Assembly: GCF_038396675.1 (NCBI RefSeq)
Contig: NC_088926.1
Location: 14,434,001-14,498,000 of the forward strand
Direction: 5' to 3'
Length of the DNA: 64,000 bases
Source: Hydra vulgaris
Lineage: Eukaryota > Cnidaria > Hydrozoa > Anthoathecata > Hydridae
The notes beneath the pieces were generated by a model, which was not told where the DNA came from, did not search any database, and worked only from the letters and a program-made list of their open reading frames with translations. The translations under genes were made by a program, and so were the position numbers. Shown here piece after piece: positions 25,752 through 38,275 of this stretch; the stretch's first letter is position 1, and the number at the start of each line of letters is the position of its first letter.

Positions 25752-26781
25752 ACGACATAATATGTCTGGCAGATCTGTCGACATAATTTCAGACATATTT
25801 TCTGCCGACATAAAATATGTCCCACATATTTTCGATTGACATATTTTGACATAATTCTATGTCTGAATTATTTTCTGCTGACATAAAATATGTCAGACAT
25901 ATTTTCTGTCGACATATTTTGACATAATTTTATGTCTGAATTATTTTCTGCTGACATAAAATGTGTCAGACATATTTTCTGTCGACATATTTTGACATAA
26001 TTTTATGTCTGAATTATTTTCTGCTGACATAAAATATGTCAGACATATTTTCTGTCGACATATTTTGACATAATTTTATGTCTGAATTATTTTCTGCTGA
26101 CATAAAATATGTCAGACATATTTTCTATCGACATATTTTGACATAATTTTATGTCTGAATTATTTTCTGCTGACATAAAATATGTAAGATATATTTTCTA
26201 TGGACATATTTTGACATAATTCTATATCTGAATTATTTGCTGTTTGATATTCTTGAAGAAAAAATCACGACATAATATGTCTGGCAGATCTGTCGACATA
26301 ATTTCAGACATATTTTCTGCCGACATAAAATATGTCCCACATATTTTCGATTGACATATTTTGACATAATTCTATGTCTGAATTATTTTCTGCTGACATA
26401 AAATATGTCAGACATATTTTCTGTCGACATATTTTGACATAATTTTATGTCTGAATTATTTTCTGCTGACATAAAATGTGTCAGACATATTTTCTGTCGA
26501 CATATTTTGACATAATTTTATGTCTGAATTATTTTCTGCTGACATAAAATATGTCAGACATATTTTCTGTCGACATATTTTGACATAATTTTATGTCTGA
26601 ATTATTTTCTGCTGACATAAAATATGTCAGACATATTTTCTATCGACATATTTTGACATAATTTTATGTCTGAATTATTTTCTGCTGACATAAAATATGT
26701 AAGATATATTTTCTATGGACATATTTTGACATAATTCTATATCTGAATTATTTGCTGTTTGATATTCTTGAAGAAAAAATC
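25752..26781. repeat. Perfect 515-bp direct duplication of TATGTC array
   Basis: 25752-26266 and 26267-26781 appear identical. Each holds about six units of roughly 80 bp built from GACATAAAATATGTCAGACA and GACATAATTTTATGTCTG, so every unit is itself made of short palindromes. Both copies share private variants (ATGTGTC in the third unit, TATGTAAGATATA in the last). The duplication therefore copied the whole block in one event. Confidence 0.95.
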
Positions 26782-26872
26782 AATCTAACAAATTTATTGC
26801 GCATTTCAACTTAATTTACAGAGTTAAGTGAAAATGGTTTAACAAATTTGTTGCTTTTTTCCAATCAATTAT

Positions 26873-27511
26873 AATTGAAGGTCAACAAAAAAAAATTTTT
26901 TTTCTGGTGCCGAGCAAACAATTTGTTTTTTGAATTGCATTTCACATTTTGATTTCAAATATGCAACTCATTTTTTACCATCACGTCAAGTTGTAAAGAT
27001 ATTTGGGTTCAGATCTTTAATATTTGGGGTAAAGTCCCTTATATTGTCAAAAAAAAAAGTTGTTCAAAAGTATGTCAACTCGGGTCTCAAAAAAAGCGTA
27101 TTTTAGAAGATAGTATAGAGATTTTAGAAAACATAAAAATTTTTCCTTAAAATTTTTTGGCAAAAAAATTATTTGAAAAAATGCTTAAGACTCTTAAAAA
27201 AATGTCAACAAAACTTTTTTCAGCAATAATACAAAAAATACTTATTTATATTACAAACGAATAACATCTTTAAAATCTCTATGAAAATACGCATCTTTTG
27301 AGACTCAGGTTGACATACTTTTGAACAACTTTTTTTTCGACAATATTAAGAACTTTACCCCAAATTCTAAAGATTTGAACCCAAATATCTTTACAACTTG
27401 ACGTGATGGTAAAATATGAGTTGCATATTTGAAATGAAAATAAGAAATCCTACATAAAAAACAAATTGTTTTCTTGGCACCAGAAAAAAATTTTGTTTTT
27501 GTTGACCTGTG
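26873..27511. mobile_element. Nested foldback element (~639 bp)
   Basis: Inserted in the left arm of the larger foldback. GGTCAACAAAAAAAAATTTT with CTGGTGCC at the left mirrors GGCACCAG with TTTTTGTTGACC at the right. Arms of about 290 bp pair (ATTTGGGTTCAGATCTTTAA against its complement; TCAACTCGGGTCTC region against GAGACTCAGGTTGA). TTAT flanks both sides (26869-26872, 27512-27515). The uninterrupted right arm reads through this site as CAATTATGCTTCAT, confirming the insertion point. Confidence 0.85.
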
Positions 27512-29004
27512 TTATGCTTCATAAAACTTTCATTTTAAATCCTATTAGCAAATATCTTTTGTTTCATAAAGGTCTTTTTCTGCCCTTTTTAGGGATGTAT
27601 CATTTGATAGTATTGACAAAGTATTTTTAGCGATGTCTCATTTGAGAGTATCGACTAGTATTGATGCATCATTTGATAGTATTGATTAGTATGGATTAGT
27701 ATTGGCGATTTCCCTTATTAGAATGTAAAAACCAATAAATTATTCTTCATTTTTGACTTTAAATCGTAAGGAAAACGAAAAAAATAATTATTCCAATATA
27801 TATTTCACTCAAAACATTTTATGCAAGTTTATGGCAGTTAATTATGCTGTTATAATGCAATTGTCAATTATTTTATTGTTAAATTAATCATAACTATTAT
27901 AACTAAAAATATATTATTCGTAATTAGTTATAAATTATTACCGATTAGTCTTCTTAATATGAATTTAATGAGCTGAATATAACTTTTGTGAAATATTTCA
28001 AATTCTTCAGCTTAAATGAATTTAATTTGGCACGAATTTTTTGAAATTCTGTGAACCGTTTTTTTCATAGAATCTTTTGAATTCAATTTTTCATAATGAA
28101 ATCTTTTTCAGGATCAACTAATAATTAAAAATAACTGAAAAAGTTTTTTTTTTATTATTATTTTAATCAAAGAAATAATTTTAAGTTTAGTCATACTAAT
28201 AAAAACCACTTTGAGTAATAAAAACTCTGCTTGAGATGGTTTTTACATTCTAATAAGGGAAAGCGCCAATATTAATCAATACTAATCAATACTATCAAAT
28301 ACTATCAAATGATGCCTCAATACTAGTCAATATTAGTCAATAATATCAATGTCAATATTAGTCATAATCAATAAATAAGTCATAATTAATAAATAAGTCA
28401 ATAAATGCCAATATTAGTCAATACTATCAAATGATACATTGCTAAAAAGGGCAGAAAAAGACCTTTTTGAAACAACTGATGTTTGCTTATAGGGTTTAAA
28501 GTAAAAGTTTTATGAAGCATAATTGATTGCAAAAAAGCAACAAATTTGTTAAACTATTTTCACTTAACTCTGTAAACTAAGTTGAAATGCGCATTAAATT
28601 TGTTAGATTGATTTTTTCTTCAAGAATATCAAACAGCAAATAATTCAGATATAAAAATATGTCGATAGAAAATATGTCTGACATATTTTATGTCAGCAGA
28701 AAATCATTCAGACATAAAATTATGTCAAAATATGTCGATAGAAAATATGTCTGACATATTTTATGTCAGCAGAAAATAATTCAGACATAAAATTATGTCA
28801 AAATATGTCGATAGAAAATATGTCTGACATATTTTATGTCAGCAGAAAATAATTCAGACATAAAATTATGTCGAAATATGTCGATAGAAAATATGTGGGA
28901 CATATTTTATGTCGGCAGAAAATATGTCTCAGACATATTTGACAGATAACAACCCTGGAAATGTGTTACGCATTTTCGTTACGCAGAAATCTCATAACAA
29001 GGCT

Positions 29005-29007
<3 letters not shown>

Positions 29008-29101
<94 letters not shown>

Positions 29102-29112
29102 TATGTATATAA

Positions 29113-29160
<48 letters not shown>
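29008..29160. repeat. (TA)n microsatellite
   Basis: Nearly pure TA with a few TATG and TAAA variants, directly after the right end of the foldback. Confidence 0.95.
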
Positions 29161-29438
29161 TATAAGTATAATAATCTCAGCATATAATTAGTAGAAAAAA
29201 AAAAATTTTTACTTTAAGATAACTTGTGTAACACATTCAAATGCAACCTTTTTGCTAGTCATAACAATTGTGGTATGCATTCTTAAAACACTTTCTGTAT
29301 CATTGATATTTTCAAGAAATAATATTGAAATATCATTTTTAATTATTAAAATAATCTATGTCAAAATCTAGATTCATTAAAATATGTATTAAAACCATTA
29401 TCTAATTAATAACAAAATTATTTACATAGCATTATAGC

Positions 29439-29897
29439 CAGAGTTGTTAGTCCTTTTGGCCTTAAGGCCAAAAATTTAGGCCTTGGTCTTGGCCTTAAAA
29501 CTGTTGGCCTTGGCCTTGATCTTGGTCTTGAAAATTTTGACCTTGGCCTTTTTTGATTTTTGTGGCCTTGGCCATAAAAAAAAATACGTATTTTCTTATT
29601 GATTTCGTTGAATTCTGCCCATAACCTTGGTCTATTTTTACGAAATGTGGTTTTATTGTCACAGCACTTGCTACTTACAGTTTTGTTAATAATTAGCTTT
29701 AACCTCAGGCAAAAATTTAAGTCTTTGGTCTTGAAAATGTTTGCGTAGGCCTTGGTCTTGAAACTCTTAATCTTGGCCTTGACCTTAAAACTGTTGGCCT
29801 TTCCTTGGCCTTGTAACTTTTGGCCTTGGCCTTGTTATGTGTGGCCTTGGCCTTGCTACTTTTGGCTTTGCTACTTTTGGCCTTGTTAACAACTCTG
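29439..29897. mobile_element. hAT-type MITE built of GGCCTTG words (459 bp)
   Basis: Inverted ends CAGAGTTGTTA and TAACAACTCTG are flanked by a perfect 8-bp direct repeat ATTATAGC (29431-29438 and 29898-29905), the target-site signature of hAT transposition. The interior is almost wholly degenerate GGCCTTG/TTGGCCTTGG repeats. A minus-strand Lys/Ala-rich frame at 29917-29717 is a by-product of this repeat. Confidence 0.93.
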
Positions 29898-29925
29898 ATT
29901 ATAGCAAACAAAATCATTCAAAATG

Positions 29926-29965
29926 TAATAGGGGAAACCGGGGCTAGTTGCAACAAAATTTAAAA
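29926..29965. other. Possible pogo/Tigger-type terminus
   Basis: ATAGGGGAAACCGGGGCTAG immediately after AATGTA is a GC-rich terminus-like word standing out from the AT-rich background. It lies on the 3' side of the pogo-like transposase remains. No matching inverted copy was found near 31.9 kb. Confidence 0.35.
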
Positions 29966-30479
29966 AACTGCATTAATCTCCTTAAACTTCAGCATTTTTT
30001 TCAAGGTTATTACATAGATCTTAGTGACGTATTAATCCAACATTGATAAATATGATATAAAACTTATTCCGCAATAGTGAATAAGTTAGGTGGTAAGTTA
30101 GAACACAATAATTTAAAAGTATAAGCCTAGCAGAGTCCACAGAAAAATTACTAGTTAATCTGTAATTTCTATTTGGCAAAAAAAACTTTATAATTACAAT
30201 AAAAGAAAGTAGCGTTTTCATTGAGCTGCAACACTTTTATTGTGCTAGACTTCACATATACCTGGCTTGTTTAGTAAACTAATAATTGTTTTTGAAAAAA
30301 AATCTTTTAGTCAAATAAACAACAATTAAGTTTAGAAAAAAGCAAGAGAAGTTTAGTATATTTAAGTTCTGTTTTTTACTGTTTTTAGGATACAAAACCC
30401 CAATAAGGTTTTATTTATAAAACAATGTTTTCAATGTAAAAAAATTACATTAACTACATTTCAATTCAACTTTAATGTT

Positions 30480-31870
30480 TTTTTTGTTGTTGATGTAGAA
30501 GTATTAGATTTTCTTTTTCTAGAACTAATTTCTTTTTCAGCCATAAGTCACTGTTTTACTGGAGTATCTGTAGGAATTTCTGCATTCTTTCTCTTTGATC
30601 TAGTGAGTATTTCTTTCCCAAGTTGTGCTTTTGGTAGAGGTCTTTCTCTGGGAAAAATTATAATGATACCGGAGATAGAATTGCATCTGAGAATAAAGTT
30701 GTTATACTAATATCAATACCTACTTTAGATTGAGTTGCTGGACTATCAGTAACAAATGATGGAGCAAAATCTGCATCTGAAAATACATCCATATGGGAAT
30801 ATTCCTGCAACTCTAAAACCAGAAGTTATGTTTTGTTGTGTAAGAAAATGCTGTAAGGCTTTTTGCAATTCATGGCAAATCATATATCTAGAGGTTGCAA
30901 TTTATGTGAGCAATGAGGAGGGAAGGAAAGCAAAACTATTCCATTATCTTTACACAAAGTTTTTAATTGAATAGATAAATGAAACTGATGGTTGTCTAAA
31001 AGTAATAGCACAGGGCTTTCTTTTGTTGGCTTGACATGCCGAATAAAGTGGTTCAATTTAGTAGCAAAGCACTCCTCATTTATTCAGCCTGACCCATTTG
31101 AAGCATCCATGCATTTGGTCCATCCCGAATAAAGTAATCGAAGAATTTCTTTTTTGGAAAAAGATACATTGAAGGCACACTATTGCCACATGTATTTAAA
31201 GCTAACACTGTTGTCACTAGTGTCCCTCGTTCTTGAGAAGTTAATGCTCCAACTTGCTTAATACCTCTTCGTGCAATTATCTTGTTTGGTTTTTGCACAC
31301 AGGTGATACCAGTCTCATCAATATGTAATTGTAAATATTAGATGCAGAAAAATGATGTCTATCTAAAACATGCAATAATTTTTGAAAAAATACACCTACA
31401 TTAGCTTGATTAAAACTAGTTGCTTGTGCAATACTTGTTGCTTCTGGAGTTCTGTTAGACAATTCTGAATGTTGATTTAAAAACCCTCTCATCCAGTTAG
31501 GACCAGCCATTAAAAGTTTTAACCACGATTTTGGAAAATTAATGTTATACTTTATAACACATTCAAATGCAAGCTTTTGTGTTTCATAAGGTGACAATTT
31601 AAAATAAATATCAGAAGGTATTGGTATATATGAAGCAATAGCTTTTTCTTATTCAAAAGTGAAAACTTGGCGTGACTTTTTATAACCAGTAATAGGTAAT
31701 GGCATTCCCTTACCTAGAGCTTTTCTTACTTTATTTATGTAAGGAGAAAGAGTTGAGTAGTGGATTCCATACTTTATTGCTGATGCTTGAATCAATATTT
31801 CTTTTCCATCAATAACATGGTTTGCTGCCTTCATTACCACTGCTGTTGGAGAAACTTCTTTTTCAGTATT
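30480..31870 (-). pseudogene. pogo-like (DDE_1) transposase remains
   Basis: Minus-strand remains in several frames. 31840-31649 has a helix-turn-helix of the Psq type (IQASAIKYGIHYSTLSPYI). 31597-31277 holds GPNWMRGFLNQHSELSNRTP, typical of the CENP-B/Tigger middle region. After a frameshift near 31310, DETGITCVQKP supplies the first catalytic Asp, followed by IARRGIKQVGALTSQERG, VLALNTCGNSVPSMYLFP. Around 31000 LLLLDNHQFH holds the second Asp, and near 30890 FPPHCSHKLQPLDI the third. All three acidic residues survive, but stops and frameshifts break the gene. The C-terminal tail to about 30480 is lysine-rich. Confidence 0.85.
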
Positions 31871-31974
31871 TTTACTAAAGCAAAAAATAACAGTTTAATC
31901 AAATAGCAATAAAACAAAAAATATTACCATACAATTTAATCTACATCATCATTTATTTATGTATGTATTATTAA

Positions 31975-33157
<1,183 letters not shown>

Positions 33158-33216
<59 letters not shown>
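33158..33216. repeat. (TA)n microsatellite
   Basis: Pure TA to the right of the Tc1 element, continuing the tract that lies on its left. The Tc1 therefore inserted into one TA repeat. Confidence 0.93.
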
Positions 33217-33219
<3 letters not shown>

Positions 33220-34616
33220 ATTATATATAAATATATATATACACATATCTCATATATACATATGCTTCTCATATAATATATATCTACAGGCTTGGTCGGG
33301 AAGCAGGAACGATCGGAGCGATCGTTGACCACGGAAATCATATTTAGTTGCGAAAAACTGGCCAGATTTTTTATTCGTTTTGAGAACATTTTATTTTATG
33401 TATGTTTCCATGTTTGTCCGCAAAATAGTTATAAGTTTAAAACGTAAACTTAAATGTTCTCAAAACATCTTGGTGCGGAAAAATAAAAAGAATATTCGAG
33501 AACATTAAAAAGACGAACAAAATAATTCTATTGGTTTAAAAAATACGCTGACTAAGCGAATTGTAGTTCTAGAGTATTCTGTTGAAATGATTTTAAAGTT
33601 TGTTTAAAATATTTGTTTTATTCGAGGTTTTTTAAGTTTTGATATTTCTTGCATAAATTGTTTGAAGAATATATGATCAAACGAATTATTATTTTAATAC
33701 TATGGCTCATTCTCGGAGCTACATCTGCGAAGCCGTAAATCTTTTCAACTAACATTATTTGCTTACAAAAATAATGTTTCTAATATATATTTTTTATATT
33801 GTCAAAGATTTGTAAAATTTATTATATTAGTATATTATTTTATTAGTATTTTCTTATTTTTTATTTAAAAAGTATGTAATTTATATGTAAATGTAATTTT
33901 GTTTATCTGTTTATTTTTGAAAATTTTAACATTTAATATAATCATAAAACATTTGATGTAATCTATTAAAGCAATTTTACGATTTTTTTCTGAACAAATA
34001 GGTATTCAACGATAATTGCGTTTTCAATAAAATTAAAAATAATATTGTAAAATAAAGTTAATAAAACTAATTATTAAATAAGCATATAAGAAAAATGTAC
34101 TCTATTATCCTTAATAGAGGTGGGTGGGGCGGATATATATTAATTAATTTTTAGGAAATTTTCCCACTAACGGATAGTTACTAACCCTAGGTCATTAAGC
34201 CCTCCCCCCCCCCCCCTTTACTAATTTTTACTTGTTATCAACAAAAAAAAATATTTCTCAAAACTAAAAGTTAAAATTGCCCTAAAGAATTCAAAAACAT
34301 ACTAGTAATTTGGATCCCCCCGTTTATCAGATCCGAAAGGTCTGAACTAAAGTTCCCAATCAGCCTTTCATTCCCATCCTCCCTTGTATTAAAGACTCGA
34401 GTTTAAGACTAGACAATATTCTTTTGTCCTCTAGAACTCTTCAGTAATGTATTGATTACATGGGTCTTAAACTAGAAAACTTTTTGTTGTGCACAAACTA
34501 CGGAGTAGTGGGCAAACACTATTCAAACAGCAATGGCGCATCCCATAAGGAGAAAGCTCAACAAAACAACAAGTTAAGGAGCTATATCCAACATTAGACA
34601 ATATTGTTTTACAACA

Positions 34617-34930
34617 CAAACATAATTGCGTACATGACATACATGAACGATACAACAGCATACACAACAAAAAACAAACATAATTACGTACATAAAGTGA
34701 CTTACGAGTGGATCAGCACCGCGCCAGAGGTCGAGACAGAACACAAATATGAATGAACAAAACAAAAACATGCATAACAAAACACAAACATAATTATGTA
34801 CATAAAGTGACTTACGAGTGGATCAGCACCGCGCCAGAGGTCAAGACAAAACACAAACATAAATGAGCGAAAAAAAAACATGCACAACAAAACACAAACA
34901 TTACATACATAAAGTGACTTACGAGTTACA
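34617..34930. repeat. 110-bp tandem repeat, about 2.5-3 copies
   Basis: The word CATAAAGTGACTTACGAGTG recurs at 34691, 34801 and (shifted) about 34908, spaced 110 and 107 bases. Units share ATCAGCACCGCGCCAGAGGT and AACAAAACACAAACAT. It lies downstream of the hAT transposase inside the element. Cysteine-rich frames on the minus strand are by-products. Confidence 0.9.
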
Positions 34931-34967
34931 ATTAACCTTGAAGGATAAAAATTTTAAAATAAAATGT

Positions 34968-36468
34968 TTATTCTTCCGATTCAGATGTAGAACTGAAATC
35001 GTTACTGTCGCTGCTTTCTTCGCTACTATAATCAGTAACATTGCTAGCATTAGCTGAATCAAAGCGAAAAACTCTTTGCTTACTTAAGTAGATATCCACA
35101 GCACAACTCAAAATATCATCTCGTTCTTGGTATGTGAAATTCTGGTCATTCCCAGCTATGATTAAAGAGTCTTCCATTGTTGAGTGGTTTATCTTTAAAC
35201 GCCGATCATTCAGTATTACAGTCAAAATACTGAAAATGCGTTCGACTGCGGAATTAGAGCCAGAAATACACATCATAAGTTCAACTAGAAGACTAAAGTT
35301 TGGAAACTTGATTCTATGATAAAGAAAAAAATTCTGCCACATTTCAAGAGGCGTGAGTGCAATGGTGTTTTGAGTATTTATTACTAGTTTTGCAGCTTTC
35401 CATTCCGGAAGAACCATTTTAAAATCTATTCCTGCAGCCTCTAGAGGGTAAAAGAGTTCCTTTAGTAATAAAGAGATGCTGGCATCACCATACATGCTGT
35501 CTGCTGTCCATAACTGTCACATTCTATCATTTTTTAACTGCGTTAACACTCCATTATAAATTCCAAAATTGACGCTTGCTCCGTCGGCCGTCTAGCCTGT
35601 GAGCCATCAGAGAGAATGGAGAAAAACCTTTTATCATTGATAATTTTAGCAACTTTTTCTTTTACGGCACTGGCAATGCAGGAGATATATTCACTTGCTA
35701 AAAAAATAAATTAAAACAATTTAAAATCAATTAAACAACAAAAAATTATAAATTTTATAAAAAATCAATAACCTGCATTTACCTTCTAAAAGAAGTAAAC
35801 CATTAATTCTTTGACATTTTATCAGCGTCTCGAAATGGCTATGTGGCATGCTCGGTTTTAGAGCCATTTCATATGCAGTTTTTAACATCTTTAATAACGC
35901 ATCGCGGCTGTCATGTGGTACCGAGTTTTCTATATCGAAGTTGGTTGTTTGACTACTTCCAGGATCTTTTGAGTACCCATTTTCAATTTGTACCGCCAAC
36001 CTATGAATTTTCACTTTTAGATGGCGATCAACCTTTATTATTATCAAAAATATTCATGAATAAAATTAAATAATTCAATAAAATGTTGGTTACATAAATT
36101 CACGGCACATTTTATAATGCTTTATAAAAAATACTTTTAATGAAACAGTAAAAATATTCATAAGTAAAAATTATGTTTAAGTTATTTCCTGGACAGACAA
36201 ATTAAAATAAAGTAAGTAATTTTAATCTTACCTGATGTTTTGTCACCAAACAAGTTCCCTCAATAAACGAATAATTCAACGCTCCTTTAAATAAAGGATC
36301 TTTTAATATAGCTGTTTTGTGCCTAGCACAAATTTTACACCATATTTTAACAACTAAGCCATTTTCTTCCGTGTACCCGATAACTGATTCTTTCCCCCAA
36401 GAAAGAAAGGTTGTTAAGTTCTTAGATATTGGTTTACTAACTCCAACTATTTTAGCTTCAGTTGCCAT
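34968..36468 (-). pseudogene. hAT transposase (ZNF862-like), spliced, internally deleted
   Basis: Exon 1 (36468-36232) encodes a TTF-type zinc-finger start (SKNLTTFLSWGKES, WCKICARHK) and ends CAG|GTAAGA. Exon 2 (36032-35783) starts after a ...AAAG acceptor (VDRHLKVKIHRLAVQ, DALLKMLKTAYEMALKP) and ends AAG|GTAAAT. Exon 3 begins at 35697 (SEYISCIASAVKEKVAKII, FFSILSDGSQARR). Soon after SDGSQ a deletion joins directly to SVNFGIYNGVLTQLKNDRM(stop)QLWTADSMYG, removing part of the catalytic core. The C-terminal dimerisation motif SNSAVERIFSILTVI with its Glu, and an acidic Ser-rich tail, are intact. Phases match across both introns. Not functional. Confidence 0.85.
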
Positions 36469-37446
36469 ACTTGCAAACTCGTTATACTTAAAGTTCCATT
36501 TTTCTGTTTTAAATACTAATTAAAATTAAAAAGCCCACTCACTAAACGTCATCAGCGGTATTGTGAAGCAGTTCCGCTTCCTCTTCATAAAGTATTTTTA
36601 ACCTTTTTAGTTGATTTCTATCTTATTTTTAGAGTTTTTTTAGAATCTTGTTGGATTTTTGGGAGCCGGGGCCTTTTTATGTTATGCTACAACGTAAAAA
36701 ATGACTTAAAAAAAGGTCAACTTGGCTATTTCGGGGCCTCTAATGTTATAGCCCCCTCCTTAATCCACCGCTGGAAATGGAACACAAGTATATAAATTAT
36801 ATCACACTCTTTGATAAATAAGAGAACATTTGTTTTCTTTATTAAGCAATCGTAAAATGTTACTTTATATTAAAAATATCGCTTAGTTTTATAAAAAAAA
36901 ATTATATAAGAGCGATGTTTCGAAACTATTTGTTCTAAACGCAATTTATATTGCTTTAATTTTTTCGCGTTAAAGTTTTTTTTTGAATTTATAATTGTCT
37001 CTCATCGGTCCAGATAATCTTTTTGCGCTATTTTTTTTTTTTTTTTGAAATGTTTTCAAAATGACTAAAAAATCTGGCCAGTTTTTCGCAACTAAATATT
37101 ATTTCCGTGGTCAACGATCGCTCCGATCGCTCCCGCTTCTTGACCAAGCCTGTATCTAAAATAATGAATGCTTTTTTATATAACAATAAATGAAAATAAA
37201 AATTTATATAAATTAATATAATAATATATATGATATATACGTATATATTATATCTATCTTGAAATATTATATTTTATAATATAATATTATATGCATATAC
37301 AGCTTATATAAATTTATCTTCAACATTAAATTTTCATTTTTGTTTATTGTTATATAAAAAAAGTGACCATGATTTAAAAAAAAAACTTGAAAAGTGCGTA
37401 AAATCAACAAAACCCGCAGTTATTTTATGGTTCAACCAACCTTTGA

Positions 37447-37590
37447 AATTTTCATATAATTTTCAATCCTTTAAGTCATCCGTCAATCATTATCTTGCTC
37501 TACAATCTTCATCTTTTCTCTTTCAGTAGCTTCCAACTTTAATTAGTGGCTGCTTGCAGCCTTGTTGGAAGCGAAGATGTTTAAAAAAAA
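37447..37590 (+). mobile_element. 3' end fragment of the 39.5-kb LINE family
   Basis: About 145 bp closely matching, in opposite orientation, the 3' end of the LINE at 39553-43260: AGTCATCCGTCAATCATTAT, then a hairpin CTTCCAAC (37530-37537) with GTTGGAAG (37564-37571) enclosing GGCTGC/GCAGCC, then CGAAGATGTTTAAA and an A run. A strongly 5'-truncated insertion. Confidence 0.92.
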
Positions 37591-37989
37591 AAAGATGTGT
37601 AAACTTAAAAAGAATATATGTAATGTGAATAAATGTAATGTGTAAACTTAAAAAGAATGTAAATGTGTAAACTTAAAAAGAATAGGATAGAAAAAAATAA
37701 GAGCATATCTTCAACATTTATTAAGCTCATGAAATACAACAGAGTTTTAGATTAAACCAGAATTTTACCACAAAAATCCGTTCTGTAAAATGTGATTTTC
37801 GACATACCTATTATAATAAGTAATAAAAAATTTTTAAATAATTGTGTATTATTTTAATATTTGATTTTATATTTTTTGCCAGATGTATCAGTTGAATTAT
37901 ATACTTAAAAACTTCATCAAAAAATCTCATTTGATATTTTGTCCCTTAAAATAAGTCATTACTATTAATTATGTTCATTTCTCTTAATT
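37591..37989. other. Short tandem word then AT-rich DNA
   Basis: GTGTAAACTTAAAAAGAAT is repeated three times with spacers at 37599-37685, directly after the LINE tail. The rest is featureless. Confidence 0.6.
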
Positions 37990-38275
37990 TCTCTTCATAA
38001 ATAATAAATATTTAAAACAGAAATAACAAATAAAATGATCTCAATAAAAGAAAAACTGATTTTCTAATTAAAAAAAAAAGAAAACTTATAGATAATTGCT
38101 TATTGATCGATAAATATATCAAGGACATCTTTGGGTCATCTTAAAGATGTCCTCGATATATTTATCGATCTTATCTATAAGTGTTCCTTTTTTATAATTA
38201 GCAAATTAGTTTTTCTTTTATTAAAATCATTTTATTTGTTATTTCTGTTTTAAAATAGATATTTGATTTTATGTA
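37990..38275. repeat. Palindromic MITE (~285 bp)
   Basis: Arms pair end to end: AAACAGAAATAACAAATAAA and AAGAAAAACTGATTTTCTAA on the left against their complements on the right. The centre near 38130 reads AAGGACATCTTTGGGTCATC then TTAAAGATGTCC. No coding capacity. Confidence 0.85.

Larger units (their letters stand above)
25403..29007. mobile_element. 3.6-kb non-coding foldback element
   Basis: Both ends abut (TA)n tracts and are inverted: TCACGCCTTGTTA at the left and TAACAAGGCTTGA at the right, each followed inward by GTTACGCA words. Inside, long arms mirror each other: 25752-26781 (TATGTC arrays) with about 28630-28945; 26783-26870 with 28525-28625; 27510-27740 with about 28230-28520. 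The centre lies near 28.0 kb. A second foldback (26873-27511) is nested in the left arm. There is no open frame, so mobility would need a transposase from elsewhere. Confidence 0.88.
33287..37152 (-). mobile_element. hAT transposon with ~110-bp inverted termini
   Basis: CAGGCTTGGTCGGGAAGCAG at the left and the complement of CAGGCTTGGTCAAGAAGCGG at the right start inverted repeats of about 110 bp with few mismatches, including a CGATCGGAGCGATCG palindrome and GTTGCGAAAAACTGGCCAG. Both ends are flanked by TATCTA (33281-33286, 37153-37158), a 6-bp duplication, shorter than the usual 8 bp of hAT elements. The interior carries a minus-strand hAT transposase (36468-34968), a 110-bp tandem repeat, and near 36.77 kb a word CAGCGGTGGATTAAGGAGGG (minus strand) resembling another hAT end. 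Confidence 0.9.

Noticed and set aside
29717..29917. Lys/Ala-rich basic protein
   Set aside because: The reading frame is produced by GGCCTTG words of the MITE and overlaps its end.
34467..34890. Cys-rich minus-strand frames
   Set aside because: They are translations of the 110-bp tandem repeat inside the hAT element, and each repeats the same text.
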